DNA of 29,901 nt, from the NCBI RefSeq assembly GCF_000368045.1, contig NZ_KB849236.1, positions 221,740 to 251,640 on the forward strand, written 5' to 3'. The number at the start of each line of letters is the position of its first letter. Position 1 is the stretch's first letter. The translations under genes were made by a program, and so were the position numbers. Below are positions 14,768-22,429 of this stretch, piece by piece. The notes beneath the pieces are model-generated. The model searched no databases and had not been told where the DNA came from. It saw only the letters and a program-made list of their open reading frames with translations. Origin of the DNA: Acinetobacter johnsonii CIP 64.6 (GTDB lineage: Bacteria > Pseudomonadota > Gammaproteobacteria > Pseudomonadales > Moraxellaceae).

Positions 14768-16654
14768 TTAGTCGTTTTCTAGGAATGAACGTAAATGTTC
14801 AGAGCGAGAAGGGTGACGTAATTTACGCAGTGCTTTCGCTTCAATCTGACGAATACGTTCGCGCGTCACGTCAAACTGTTTACCTACTTCTTCTAAAGTA
14901 TGGTCCGTTGGCATGTCGATACCAAAACGCATTTTCAAGACTTTCGCTTCACGTTCAGTCAAGTTTTCAAGAACTTCACGCGTTGCTTCTTTTAAGCCTT
15001 CAGACGTTGCAGCATCGACAGGTGAAGTGATGTTGCTGTCTTCAATGAAGTCACCCAAATGTGAATCTTCATCATCGCCAATCGGTGTTTCCATCGAAAT
15101 TGGTTCTTTAGCGATTTTCAGCACTTTACGCACTTTAACTTCGTCCATTTCCAGACGTTCACCTAGTTCTTCAGGTGTTGGTTCACGGCCCATTTCTTGC
15201 AGAAGTTGGCGTGATACACGGTTGATCTTGTTAATGGTTTCGATCATGTGTACTGGAATACGAATGGTACGCGCTTGGTCGGCAATCGAACGAGTAATGG
15301 CCTGACGAATCCACCACGTTGCATAAGTTGAGAACTTATAACCACGACGGTATTCAAACTTGTCTACAGCTTTCATCAAACCAATGTTACCTTCTTGGAT
15401 CAAGTCCAAGAATTGTAAGCCACGGTTGGTGTATTTTTTCGCAATCGAAATGACCAAACGTAAATTCGCTTCAACCATTTCTTTTTTCGCGCGGCGTGCT
15501 TTCGCTTCGCCTACAGCCATACGTTTTGAAATCTCTTTGATGCCTTTAACATCAAGGTCCAAATCTTTTTCAATGTCTGCAATTTTTTGTTGGAACGCTA
15601 AAACGTCAGGGCGTACTTTTTCAAGATAGCCTTTTTGGTCTGGCGAAGCTTTCGCAATTTGTTCATCTAACCAAGCAAAGTTTGACTCTTGACCTGGGAA
15701 AGAGGTACGGAATTGAGTACGATCCATACGACCACGACGTACTGCATAGCGCATTACTTCACGTTCAGAGGTACGGATTTGTTCATGTGTACCACGAATC
15801 ATTTCTGAAATAATGTCAAATAAACGTGGTGTAAATTTGAACATCATAAATACAGTTGCAAGTGATTCTAAAGCGTCTTCTGCTTCTTTGCTTGACCGAC
15901 CATGTTTCTCGATGATGGTTCGGGTGTTTTTCCAAGCCGCAGTCAGTTCGTCAAAGCGCGCTTTGGCAATTTCAGGATCTGGGCCAGATTCACCTTCAGA
16001 ATCATCATCACTTTCAGACTCTTCTTCTTCCTCGTCATCATCCAATTTCACATCTTTGGTAGACTTGGTTGAAGAATCATCTTCTTCATCAATTTCAGCC
16101 TCTTCTTCAAGGACTTCTGGAATCGCTTCATCGGTTTCAGGGTCTAAATAACCTGAAAGGATATCCGCAAGGCGACGTTCGCCTGCTTCATAATCTTTGT
16201 ATTCTTGTAATACCACTTCAACCGCATTTGGCCAGTAAGCAATCGAGTGAAGAACGTCACGAATCCCTTCTTCAATACGTTTTGCAATACTGATTTCGCC
16301 TTCGCGCGTCAACAGTTCAACAGTACCCATTTCACGCATATACATGCGGACAGGGTCAGTGGTACGACCAGGCTCATTTTCTACAGAGGCAAGAACAGCA
16401 GCGGCTTCTTCTTCAGCAACTTCATCGGCAGCTTCATTACCACCCTCAAACATTGCATCATCAGATTCAGGCGCACGTTCGTGCACAGGAATACCGACGT
16501 CTTGAAGCATTTGAATAATGTCTTCAATCTGTTCGCTTTCAGTGATCGAGTCTGGGAGATGATCGTTAACCTCAGCGTAAGTTAGGTAACCTTGCTCTTT
16601 GCCTCGGCTAATCAGAGCCGCTACTTGTGAAGTAGGGGAAGTCATATCGCTCAT
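14768..16654 (-). CDS. rpoD: RNA polymerase primary sigma factor RpoD (sigma-70)
   Basis: Housekeeping sigma factor of 628 residues. Region 1.1 covers about 5-60 (LISRGKEQGYLTYAEVNDHLP), and region 1.2 about 99-131 (DPVRMYMREMGTVELLTREGE). The non-conserved region holds a very acidic stretch at about 183-222. Region 2 covers about 393-470 (NLRLVISIAKKYTNRGLQFLDLIQEGNIGL ... FSTYATWWIRQAI), region 3 about 476-535, and region 4 about 560-628, with the -35-binding helix VTRERIRQIEAKALRKL. E. coli RpoD has 613 residues. There is no rpsU or dnaG directly upstream, unlike the E. coli macromolecular synthesis operon. The leader is long and structured. Confidence 0.98.
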   Translation of the reverse strand: MSDMTSPTSQVAALISRGKEQGYLTYAEVNDHLPDSITESEQIEDIIQMLQDVGIPVHERAPESDDAMFEGGNEAADEVAEEEAAAVLASVENEPGRTTDPVRMYMREMGTVELLTREGEISIAKRIEEGIRDVLHSIAYWPNAVEVVLQEYKDYEAGERRLADILSGYLDPETDEAIPEVLEEEAEIDEEDDSSTKSTKDVKLDDDEEEEESESDDDSEGESGPDPEIAKARFDELTAAWKNTRTIIEKHGRSSKEAEDALESLATVFMMFKFTPRLFDIISEMIRGTHEQIRTSEREVMRYAVRRGRMDRTQFRTSFPGQESNFAWLDEQIAKASPDQKGYLEKVRPDVLAFQQKIADIEKDLDLDVKGIKEISKRMAVGEAKARRAKKEMVEANLRLVISIAKKYTNRGLQFLDLIQEGNIGLMKAVDKFEYRRGYKFSTYATWWIRQAITRSIADQARTIRIPVHMIETINKINRVSRQLLQEMGREPTPEELGERLEMDEVKVRKVLKIAKEPISMETPIGDDEDSHLGDFIEDSNITSPVDAATSEGLKEATREVLENLTEREAKVLKMRFGIDMPTDHTLEEVGKQFDVTRERIRQIEAKALRKLRHPSRSEHLRSFLEND

Positions 16655-16690
16655 CTTTGCTTACTCTTCGTTGAATCTGTGGCAGTGGAA

Positions 16691-16712
16691 AATTGTGCAT
16701 CTGGGCACAATT
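16691..16712 (-). promoter_or_regulatory. Perfect hairpin in the rpoD leader
   Basis: AATTGTGC / GCACAATT, perfect 8-bp arms around 6 bases, 36 bases upstream of the rpoD ATG. On the RNA it is followed by TTTTCC, so it could act as a weak attenuator, a stability element or a protein site. Confidence 0.45.
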
Positions 16713-16749
16713 CGCTTCATAAACTTATTTGTAAATAACTGCGTATTCC

Positions 16750-16780
16750 ATCAGGGATAGTCAGCCAAAAGCTGCCTGAT
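16750..16780 (-). promoter_or_regulatory. Nested hairpin in the rpoD leader
   Basis: Outer arms ATCAGG / CCTGAT and inner arms CAGC / GCTG are stacked on one side, with a 6-base bulge on the other. It lies between the probable rpoD promoter and the hairpin at 16691-16712. The remainder of this 434-base gene-free stretch (16655-17088) holds the two divergent promoters and an imperfect dyad at 16868-16893. Confidence 0.35.
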
Positions 16781-16941
16781 AAAATATTAAAAATATAAAT
16801 TCAGTGATTTAGATGGGGGTGAATTTGTTGTTTTCAAGTTCATCCCGAGCGTGCTCAAGTTCAAAACCCAAATTTGAAATCTGAACAATTTGGATTTTAT
16901 GTGACCATTTTAAAGTCGTAAACTACAAAGACGCAGGGTGG

Positions 16942-16950
16942 ATTATATCA
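16942..16950 (-). promoter_or_regulatory. Probable extended -10 promoter of rpoD
   Basis: TGATATAAT on the minus strand combines a perfect -10 hexamer with an upstream TG. No good -35 is seen at 16-18 bases, as is common for extended -10 promoters. It would give a leader of roughly 280 bases before rpoD. Confidence 0.5.
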
Positions 16951-17016
16951 TGCCATAAAAATTGGTTAGAAATAAAGACTAAAAATCAAATTAATTGCTC
17001 TAAATTCAAATAAAAC

Positions 17017-17045
17017 TTGACAAGGTTCTGGAACCCATATAAATA
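17017..17045 (+). promoter_or_regulatory. Sigma-70 promoter of the PA3496-family gene
   Basis: A perfect -35 TTGACA (17017-17022) and -10 TAAATA (17040-17045) with 17-base spacing, about 44 bases before the GTG start. The spacer contains the small dyad GGTTC-TG-GAACC. Confidence 0.65.
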
Positions 17046-17088
17046 GCGGCTAAGACCCTTCACATTTTTTCACTATGAGGTAGTTTTA

Positions 17089-17298
17089 GTGTCTTCTACA
17101 GATTTTGAACTAGATGATAACTACGCTGATGATGATGTTAATTTTGATGAGTCATCAAGTAAAATTAGTGCGAAAGAATCATTAGAAAAACGTCGCCTGA
17201 TTGATGACCTTCTTGCACAGCGCCGTTTGGAACGTGAGCTTAAAGATTTTGATTACGACATCGACGATGACGACGGTTTTGACGACGAAGAAGACTAA
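17089..17298 (+). CDS. PA3496-family small acidic protein
   Basis: Cytoplasmic protein of 69 residues, with Asp/Glu-rich ends and a basic helical centre (LEKRRLIDDLLAQRRLERELKDFDYD) that is the signature of the PA3496 family, annotated elsewhere as a putative envelope integrity protein. Its molecular function is unknown and no signal peptide or membrane span is visible. GTG 17089 is the start, with TGAGGT 9 bases upstream. A clear sigma-70 promoter precedes it, and the UPF0149 gene follows after 70 bases on the same strand with no terminator, so the two may be cotranscribed. Confidence 0.82.
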   Translation: MSSTDFELDDNYADDDVNFDESSSKISAKESLEKRRLIDDLLAQRRLERELKDFDYDIDDDDGFDDEED

Positions 17299-17368
17299 AA
17301 TCAGATGTAGCATCGTGTCTGAAAATGCTATGCTAATGCCCTAATCAGTTTCTGAATTTGGATTTGAA

Positions 17369-17893
17369 ATGAGTGCTTTAGATTTAGACTTATTGAGTGA
17401 ATATCTAGATGGTGACCAAAATGAGTATGGTCTAGATTTTGCAGCGACTCATGGTTTCTTGTGTGCAATTGCAGTTGGTCCTACTTTTGCAAAATGGTTG
17501 GATGAACTTTTTGATAATAATCAAAAGAAAGTGCCTGCCGAGATCATCGCGCAAGTGAAAGCTTGGCTTGAGTCTATTCGTCAAAACCTTGCCAATGAAG
17601 AAGGGATTGAATTTCCTTTTGAAATTGAAGAGGCAGATGTTGAGTCAAGTCTAGGGGATTGGAGCGTTGGTTTTGTCGATGCAATGTTCCTCAATGAAGA
17701 TGCATGGTTCACGCCTGAGTTTGAAGAGCAACTGGTCGATCTTACTTTACCAATTATGGTATTTAGTGGGATTGACGAAGAAGATCCGCAAATGGAAACT
17801 TTCCGCCGTAACGGTCAGTTAATGGATGAGCTTGCAGAAGAAATTCCAGAGAACTTAAACGAACTTTATCTCATGTATCATACGCCAGCATAA
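17369..17893 (+). CDS. UPF0149 (YgfB/YecA-like) family protein
   Basis: Acidic all-helical protein of 174 residues. The N-terminal DLDLLSEYLDG and ATHGFLCAIAVGPTFA...WLDELF, and the central GDWSVGFVDAMFL, are the family signature. Some relatives (YecA) end in a SEC-C zinc motif; this one does not. In Pseudomonas YgfB acts as a regulator interfering with a transcription activator, but there is no basis here for the same role. ATG 17369 has GGA about 8 bases upstream. A strong bidirectional terminator follows. Confidence 0.88.
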   Translation: MSALDLDLLSEYLDGDQNEYGLDFAATHGFLCAIAVGPTFAKWLDELFDNNQKKVPAEIIAQVKAWLESIRQNLANEEGIEFPFEIEEADVESSLGDWSVGFVDAMFLNEDAWFTPEFEEQLVDLTLPIMVFSGIDEEDPQMETFRRNGQLMDELAEEIPENLNELYLMYHTPA

Positions 17894-17940
17894 TTGTTCT
17901 TGTGTCGTGACATCAGCGACGCAGGCATTAGTAAGCAAAT

Positions 17941-17969
17941 AAAAAAACGTCCCTAGAGGACGTTTTTTT
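17941..17969. terminator. Bidirectional intrinsic terminator
   Basis: A 12-bp stem ending in ACGTCC / GGACGT with poly-A and poly-T flanks and a 5-base loop. It serves the UPF0149 gene and the convergent LysE-type gene. Confidence 0.92.
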
Positions 17970-18010
17970 ATGCCCAAATTTTAGTGTTTAAACGCAGGTA
18001 CCACTCATGC

Positions 18011-18613
18011 TTAATTTGTGAGAAATAAGCAAAGTCCTAAAGTTGCGAGTACGGTACCGATGACACGGTTAATACTCACTTGTTTGCGTAAAATTTTATT
18101 TCGGATCACTGGGGTAGAGCAGAATAGTGAAATGAGCAAAAACCACAGCAGATGACTGACCGAGATAAACACGCCATAACCAATTAAATGCATTAGACCA
18201 TGATTGCCTCGCAGTAACTGTGCAAAGATGCTCATCACAAATAGTGTAGTTTTGGGATTCAAACTGTTGCCAAGAAAACCTTGTATAAATGCTTGATGTG
18301 GATCCAGTAAAGTATGAGTGGCATGGTCACTAATTTGCTGATGGGTAAATGTTTTGTACCCGATATACATCAGATACAGTGCGCCAATATATTGAATGAT
18401 ATGCAATAGGTTTGGAATGTAGTGCTTTAAGAAGCTGAGCCCCAGTACGCTATAGCTAATGTGGATCCATACAGCACAAGCAATACCATATGCGGTATAG
18501 ATCCCTTGTTTACGCCCATATAGATAACTATTTCGGCTGACCAAAGCGAAGTCAGCACCGGGACTGATGACTGCAAGTAGGGTGATGATGGCAATTGCTA
18601 TAATTTCATTCAC
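18011..18613 (-). CDS. LysE/RhtB-family amino acid exporter
   Basis: Inner-membrane protein of 200 residues with about six hydrophobic segments. The LysE family start (AIITLLAVISPGADFALVSRNS) has the SPGAD/P-type motif in the first helix, and GFLGNSLNPKTTLFVMSIFAQ is the second family block. Members export amino acids or related metabolites; the substrate is not predictable. The start is GTG 18613, the only possible start because an in-frame stop lies just upstream, with AAGGA 7 bases before it. It is divergent from a LysR-type regulator, the classic lysE-lysG-like arrangement. Confidence 0.9.
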   Translation of the reverse strand: MNEIIAIAIITLLAVISPGADFALVSRNSYLYGRKQGIYTAYGIACAVWIHISYSVLGLSFLKHYIPNLLHIIQYIGALYLMYIGYKTFTHQQISDHATHTLLDPHQAFIQGFLGNSLNPKTTLFVMSIFAQLLRGNHGLMHLIGYGVFISVSHLLWFLLISLFCSTPVIRNKILRKQVSINRVIGTVLATLGLCLFLTN

Positions 18614-18648
18614 TCATTGATCCTTGTTCGGGTTGAATTAAAGGATTT

Positions 18649-18665
18649 ATATATTTTTCATATAT
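18649..18665. promoter_or_regulatory. Dyad in the LysE-LysR divergent promoter region (possible LysR box)
   Basis: ATATAT-ttttc-ATATAT in the 103-bp gap. It fits the loose T-N11-A pattern of LysR-type regulators, but AT richness makes chance occurrence likely. Confidence 0.35.
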
Positions 18666-18716
18666 TTGCTATAGTGAAAATCGATTTTAATTCTTTCCTT
18701 TTGATGAGTTTTTGGA

Positions 18717-19610
18717 ATGATTGAGCGCTTATCACTGAATTCTCTTAAGTTTTTTTATTATGTCGCTCGCTATGACAGTGTAACCGTCGCTGCTGAAAAA
18801 CTCTTTGTCACTCAAGGGGCGGTCAGTAAGCAGTTAAAAAATTTGGAAGAGGCACTGGGACGTCGTTTATTTATTCGCGACGGCAAAAAGTTACAGCTGA
18901 CGGGGGATGGTCTAACACTGTTTGATTGTTGTGAGCAGGTCTTTCCTCAGATTGACCAATGTCTCGTACAGATGGCAAAAGAAAAGAAGAATGAGAAGAA
19001 GACCTTAATCTTATCCTGTGAGCCGACCATCGCCATGAAATGGCTGATTCCGCGCTTGGTTCAATTTAAGCTGCGTTACCCTGAGATTGATATCAGTTTG
19101 TTAACAGGTGGTGGAGAAGCGGATTTTAAAGCGCAAAACATCGACTTAGCCTTAAGGCGTAATGATTTTGACTGGGGCAAGGCCATTTATAGTGAAAAAA
19201 TGGCGGATGAGCATATGGTTTGTGTATCGCGTCATAAGCATTTAGCCCCGATGTCTCAACTGTTTATTTCCAGTTCGCGACCTAAAATTTGGACACAATT
19301 TAAGGATGCATATAAAGCGCAGTTTAAGCACTTTCAAAAAGTAGCGTTGGAACATTTCTATTTGTGCATAGAGGCCTCTTTAGCAGGGTTGGGTGCAACA
19401 GTAGTTTCAGCTTATATGGTTGAAAAAGAGCTCGATTTTCAAATGTTAGATATGCTTAGCCCTATTGTGCAAGACGGCTCTGCTTATTATTTACTTTCCG
19501 CATCTCCTTTTGAGGATGATCCGCATAAGGTCATTTTTAAAGATTGGTTGATTGAAGAAATGAGGGCTAGCCAAACAAAGTTAATGGCACTTCCCGATCA
19601 AAAGCACTAA
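18717..19610 (+). CDS. LysR-family transcriptional regulator
   Basis: A 297-residue LysR-type regulator. The N-terminal winged helix-turn-helix is LKFFYYVARYDSVTVAAEKLFVTQGAVSKQLKNLEEALGRRLFIR (about 10-54), and the linker and effector-binding domain follow (LILSCEPTIAMKWLIPRL ... DIDLALRRNDFDW). The style resembles the GcvA group. It is divergent from the LysE-type exporter and is the likely regulator of it, with an amino acid or similar compound as effector. That link is inferred from layout only. Confidence 0.92.
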   Translation: MIERLSLNSLKFFYYVARYDSVTVAAEKLFVTQGAVSKQLKNLEEALGRRLFIRDGKKLQLTGDGLTLFDCCEQVFPQIDQCLVQMAKEKKNEKKTLILSCEPTIAMKWLIPRLVQFKLRYPEIDISLLTGGGEADFKAQNIDLALRRNDFDWGKAIYSEKMADEHMVCVSRHKHLAPMSQLFISSSRPKIWTQFKDAYKAQFKHFQKVALEHFYLCIEASLAGLGATVVSAYMVEKELDFQMLDMLSPIVQDGSAYYLLSASPFEDDPHKVIFKDWLIEEMRASQTKLMALPDQKH

Positions 19611-19645
19611 TGACGTGCGGTATTTGATCGCTATCTATCGAGCAT

Positions 19646-19675
19646 AAAAAAACACCTCAAACGAGGTGCTTTTTT
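19646..19675. terminator. Bidirectional intrinsic terminator
   Basis: CACCTC / GAGGTG stem with AAAC loop, poly-A on the left and poly-T on the right. It closes both the LysR gene and the convergent membrane-protein gene, whose stop codon overlaps the T tract. Confidence 0.9.
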
Positions 19676-20087
19676 ATGGCAACTTTTTAAAACAATAGTC
19701 TGCGTACCAACCATAGGCAATATGAAAAATAGCGCCATGAATCGCGACCATACATAGCATAACGACAGCGGTGAGTCCAATACCAGCATTATCGACTGAT
19801 TTCATAATGGCTTCAGCATTAGGATTCATTAGTACTAAAAACAGCACAAAGAAACTACCGATGATAATTGCGACAGCACTTGAACCCCAAACCAGTTGAA
19901 TTTTTTCATGATTGTTTGGAACTCGGTGTTCTTTTTTCACAAAGTGTCCGACACTAATCAGTGCACAAGCTACTAAGGTCGGAATTAAGGTTAAACCGCC
20001 AAGGTTTAGACCAAAGACCAGTACGGTGATTAACAGCACCAAAGCAATGCTATATACCGCCGCAAAATGCAGTAAATAGTGTTTCAT
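19674..20087 (-). CDS. ABZJ_00895-family small membrane protein
   Basis: Protein of 137 residues with four hydrophobic segments (about 4-25, 27-47, 68-91 and 108-130) and a conserved-looking FVKKEHRVPNNHEKIQLVWGS between the second and third. I recognise this as the Acinetobacter family named ABZJ_00895; no function is known. The frame continues to a TTG at 20099, but GGGGA lies 6 bases before ATG 20087. It sits 22 bases downstream of the DedA gene on the same strand, so the two are probably cotranscribed. Confidence 0.78.
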   Translation of the reverse strand: MKHYLLHFAAVYSIALVLLITVLVFGLNLGGLTLIPTLVACALISVGHFVKKEHRVPNNHEKIQLVWGSSAVAIIIGSFFVLFLVLMNPNAEAIMKSVDNAGIGLTAVVMLCMVAIHGAIFHIAYGWYADYCFKKLP

Positions 20088-20109
20088 GTATTTCCCCAAA
20101 ATAAATAAA

Positions 20110-20733
20110 TTAGCTGCGTGTTTTACGCAAATGCCTGCGGTATAAAAACCAAAGGATAATCACAGCGACAATGGCAATAATGACATAACCGACTTTGCTA
20201 AAAATTTGATGCATCAGTGCTTGGTTTTCACCAAAGTAATAACCGACTGTTGCTAAAAATGTTGTCCAAATAATTGTACCGAGTCCACTATAAAACATGA
20301 ACTTCCAAAAGGGCATACGGCTCATCCCCGCAGGGATACTAATCAGTGAACGCACTGCAGGAATCATGCGACCAAAAAATACAATACGGTGACCATACTG
20401 CTCAAACCAATCTAAGGATTTTTTCACATCAGCGGATTTGATAAATAGATATTTACCATAGCGGTCGACCCATCTGAAAATGTACTCTTGTTTAAATTGA
20501 TAGCCGATCCAATACAGCACTGCTGCGGCAAAGAGTGAACCAATACATCCTGCAATAATGACCCCAATTAAAACCAACTCACCTTGTGATGCGGCATAAC
20601 CTGCAGAAGGCATGATAATTTCAGAAGGAATGGGCGGAAAAACATTATCAAGAAACATGAGTAAGGCTATTCCCCAATAACCCAATTGTTCCATGACGGA
20701 GATGATCCATGCAGTGAGGTTCATATAGACCAT
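20110..20733 (-). CDS. DedA-family membrane protein
   Basis: Inner-membrane protein of up to 207 residues of the DedA/SNARE-associated family, some members of which act in undecaprenyl-phosphate or phospholipid flipping and in membrane-potential homeostasis. Family features are FLDNVFPPIPSEIIMPSAGYAA near the N-terminus, GRMIPAVRSLISIPAGMSRMPFWKF in the middle, and a basic C-terminal tail. Two starts, ATG 20733 and ATG 20724, are equally weak in ribosome binding site. The terminator of the upstream gene ends only a few bases before the start, so the promoter must overlap it or translation depends on read-through. Confidence 0.9.
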   Translation of the reverse strand: MVYMNLTAWIISVMEQLGYWGIALLMFLDNVFPPIPSEIIMPSAGYAASQGELVLIGVIIAGCIGSLFAAAVLYWIGYQFKQEYIFRWVDRYGKYLFIKSADVKKSLDWFEQYGHRIVFFGRMIPAVRSLISIPAGMSRMPFWKFMFYSGLGTIIWTTFLATVGYYFGENQALMHQIFSKVGYVIIAIVAVIILWFLYRRHLRKTRS

Positions 20734-20741
20734 AAAAATAA

Positions 20742-20773
20742 ATGCGATAAGTTATCTTAAGGACTTATCGCAT
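20742..20773 (-). terminator. Intrinsic terminator of the small membrane-protein gene, next to the DedA start
   Basis: Perfect 11-bp stem ATGCGATAAGT / ACTTATCGCAT with a 10-base loop; on the minus strand it is followed by TTATTTTTATGG, whose last bases include the DedA ATG. It may both terminate the upstream transcript and influence DedA expression. Confidence 0.7.
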
Positions 20774-20802
20774 GTGGGTAAAGAATTGAAATGTATTGTT
20801 TT

Positions 20803-21102
20803 CTATTCGTCGAAACGAGTGTGGGTCAGGGTGTGAATATAGACTTTACGTAAGCTATAGGCCAACGCAATCGGGATTAAACTGAGCAACGTATAATTTA
20901 AGAGATTTGAGCTTAAATGGTAACCAATGCCGAGCGCGATACTTGAACCAATCAACATGCCCAAAACCACAATAAACAAATGCGTGCGTTGTTCAAGCTT
21001 GCTTTTGATTTCGTTGAAGCTGGTATTGTGATATTGCTCGATACGGTTTGCTGCGGCATTGCGAATCAATGTGCGATGGCGGGGCATGATTATTTTATGC
21101 AT
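20803..21102 (-). CDS. Hypothetical membrane protein
   Basis: I do not recognise this 99-residue protein. A basic N-terminus (MHKIIMPRHRTLIRNAAANRIEQ) and a short charged helix are followed by two hydrophobic segments (about 41-61 and 68-83) and a polar tail. The open frame runs to ATG 21138, but AGGA 8 bases before ATG 21102 favours the shorter start. It is followed by a strong hairpin terminator and precedes the DedA gene on the same strand. Two-helix inner-membrane topology is likely; no function can be given. Confidence 0.65.
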   Translation of the reverse strand: MHKIIMPRHRTLIRNAAANRIEQYHNTSFNEIKSKLEQRTHLFIVVLGMLIGSSIALGIGYHLSSNLLNYTLLSLIPIALAYSLRKVYIHTLTHTRFDE

Positions 21103-21261
21103 GGCAATCATCCTATTTTCGTCGTTTAGGCATGTCATTTTTATTGTTATGTGGAGACCTACAGGACACCACTTTAGCTTATTATTTATACAGTATGACT
21201 CAGATTGAGTTCAATGTTGTGACAAAATTGTTAAATATTTTTAAAAAACGCGAACTGGATA

Positions 21262-21291
21262 AAAAAATAAGCCCTCAAATGAGGGCTTATT
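21262..21291 (-). terminator. Intrinsic terminator of trhO
   Basis: On the minus strand, ATAAGCCCTC / GAGGGCTTAT arms around ATTT are followed by a T run. It lies 25 bases beyond the trhO stop. Confidence 0.88.
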
Positions 21292-21316
21292 CTTGAACTA
21301 AATCATCTGAATGATT

Positions 21317-22249
21317 TTAAAGGCGTTTACGTTTAGCCGCAGCAATCTGCGACTGGCGCATACGGAAGCCTTCTTTTTGTTTTTCTGTGGTGTTGTCGAT
21401 ACAGTATTTGCATGACACACCATGTTCATAGCTAGCTTCTTCTGCTTCAGCAGGAAGAAGTGGCCAACCACAAGCATGACACTTAATGTTAAGGCCTTCT
21501 TCAACACCATGAGTGACCGCAGTACGACCATCAAAAACGAAACATTCGCCTTCCCACATGCTTTGTTCAGCAGGGGTTTCTTCTAAGTATTTTAAGATGC
21601 CGCCTTTTAAGTGATAAACCTCGTTGAAACCTTCTTGAAGAAGAAGGGAGGTTGATTTTTCACAACGGATACCACCTGTACAGAACATCGCAATTTTTTT
21701 ATCTTTGTGCTGTTCAAGGTTTTGCTTAACGTACTCTGGAAATTCGCGGAAACTTTCTGTTTTAGGGTCAATAGCACCCTTAAATGTTCCGGCTTTGTAT
21801 TCATAGTCATTACGAGTATCGATCAAAATGACATCGTCACGAGCAATCAGGTCATTCCATTCTTTCGGGTCAAGGTAGTGACCGACTAAATCACGTGGCT
21901 TTACTTCAACGCCTAAAGTCACGATCTCTTTTTTAAGTTTAATCTTCATTTTACGAAATGGTTTGTCTGCACTGTCAGACTCTTTGTATTCCATTTCTTT
22001 AAAACCCTCATTCAGAAGGAATTGATGAATCATATCGATCGCGGCACGGTCGCCTGCAACCGTACCATTAATGCCTTCGCCCGCTACAATCAGAGTACCA
22101 CATAGGTTGATGGTTTTTACCAAGTCTAAAAGACGTTGTTGAAGATCAGCAGGATCTTGAACTTCTTTGAATTGATAAAGTGCGGCAACAACCCAACCAG
22201 TCGTCGCTTGCTGTTCTACAGGTGCAAGCTGTTCTACAGTAGCGTTCAT
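21317..22249 (-). CDS. trhO: tRNA uridine-34 hydroxylase, rhodanese-family (TrhO/YceA)
   Basis: Oxygen-dependent enzyme making 5-hydroxyuridine at the wobble position of tRNA. It has 310 residues. The N-terminal YceA-type domain contains LCGTLIVAGEGINGTVAG (49-66), then a rhodanese domain with LIDTRNDYEYKAGTFKGA and the catalytic loop CTGGIRCEK (Cys190). The tail contains two Cys pairs (CHAC and CKYC) resembling a metal site. The open frame extends 14 codons upstream, but GGAG 6 bases before ATG 22249 sets the start MNATVEQ. It is divergent from the DUF1289 gene and closed by its own terminator. Confidence 0.92.
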   Translation of the reverse strand: MNATVEQLAPVEQQATTGWVVAALYQFKEVQDPADLQQRLLDLVKTINLCGTLIVAGEGINGTVAGDRAAIDMIHQFLLNEGFKEMEYKESDSADKPFRKMKIKLKKEIVTLGVEVKPRDLVGHYLDPKEWNDLIARDDVILIDTRNDYEYKAGTFKGAIDPKTESFREFPEYVKQNLEQHKDKKIAMFCTGGIRCEKSTSLLLQEGFNEVYHLKGGILKYLEETPAEQSMWEGECFVFDGRTAVTHGVEEGLNIKCHACGWPLLPAEAEEASYEHGVSCKYCIDNTTEKQKEGFRMRQSQIAAAKRKRL

Positions 22250-22429
22250 GGAGTACTCCAATGTATTTTGATAGATAATTTTAAGGCGCACATTTTACAT
22301 GGAATTGAATCAAGATGCGAGATAAGTAAACATTTTAAATGGCTTCTCAAGTGGTAGGTGAGCGTGTATATTCAGTTGCCAAAGACAAAATCCGTTTTGT
22401 TTTGGTGCGTTTATTAACAGGAGTATGTT

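Noticed and set aside
15813..16151. Open frame opposite rpoD encoding Ser-rich runs
   Set aside because: The Ser runs are the complement of the acidic codons of RpoD; there is no independent evidence of coding.
17024..17035. GGTTC-TG-GAACC dyad in the promoter spacer of the PA3496-family gene
   Set aside because: Five-base arms are too short to separate from chance; mentioned only with the promoter.
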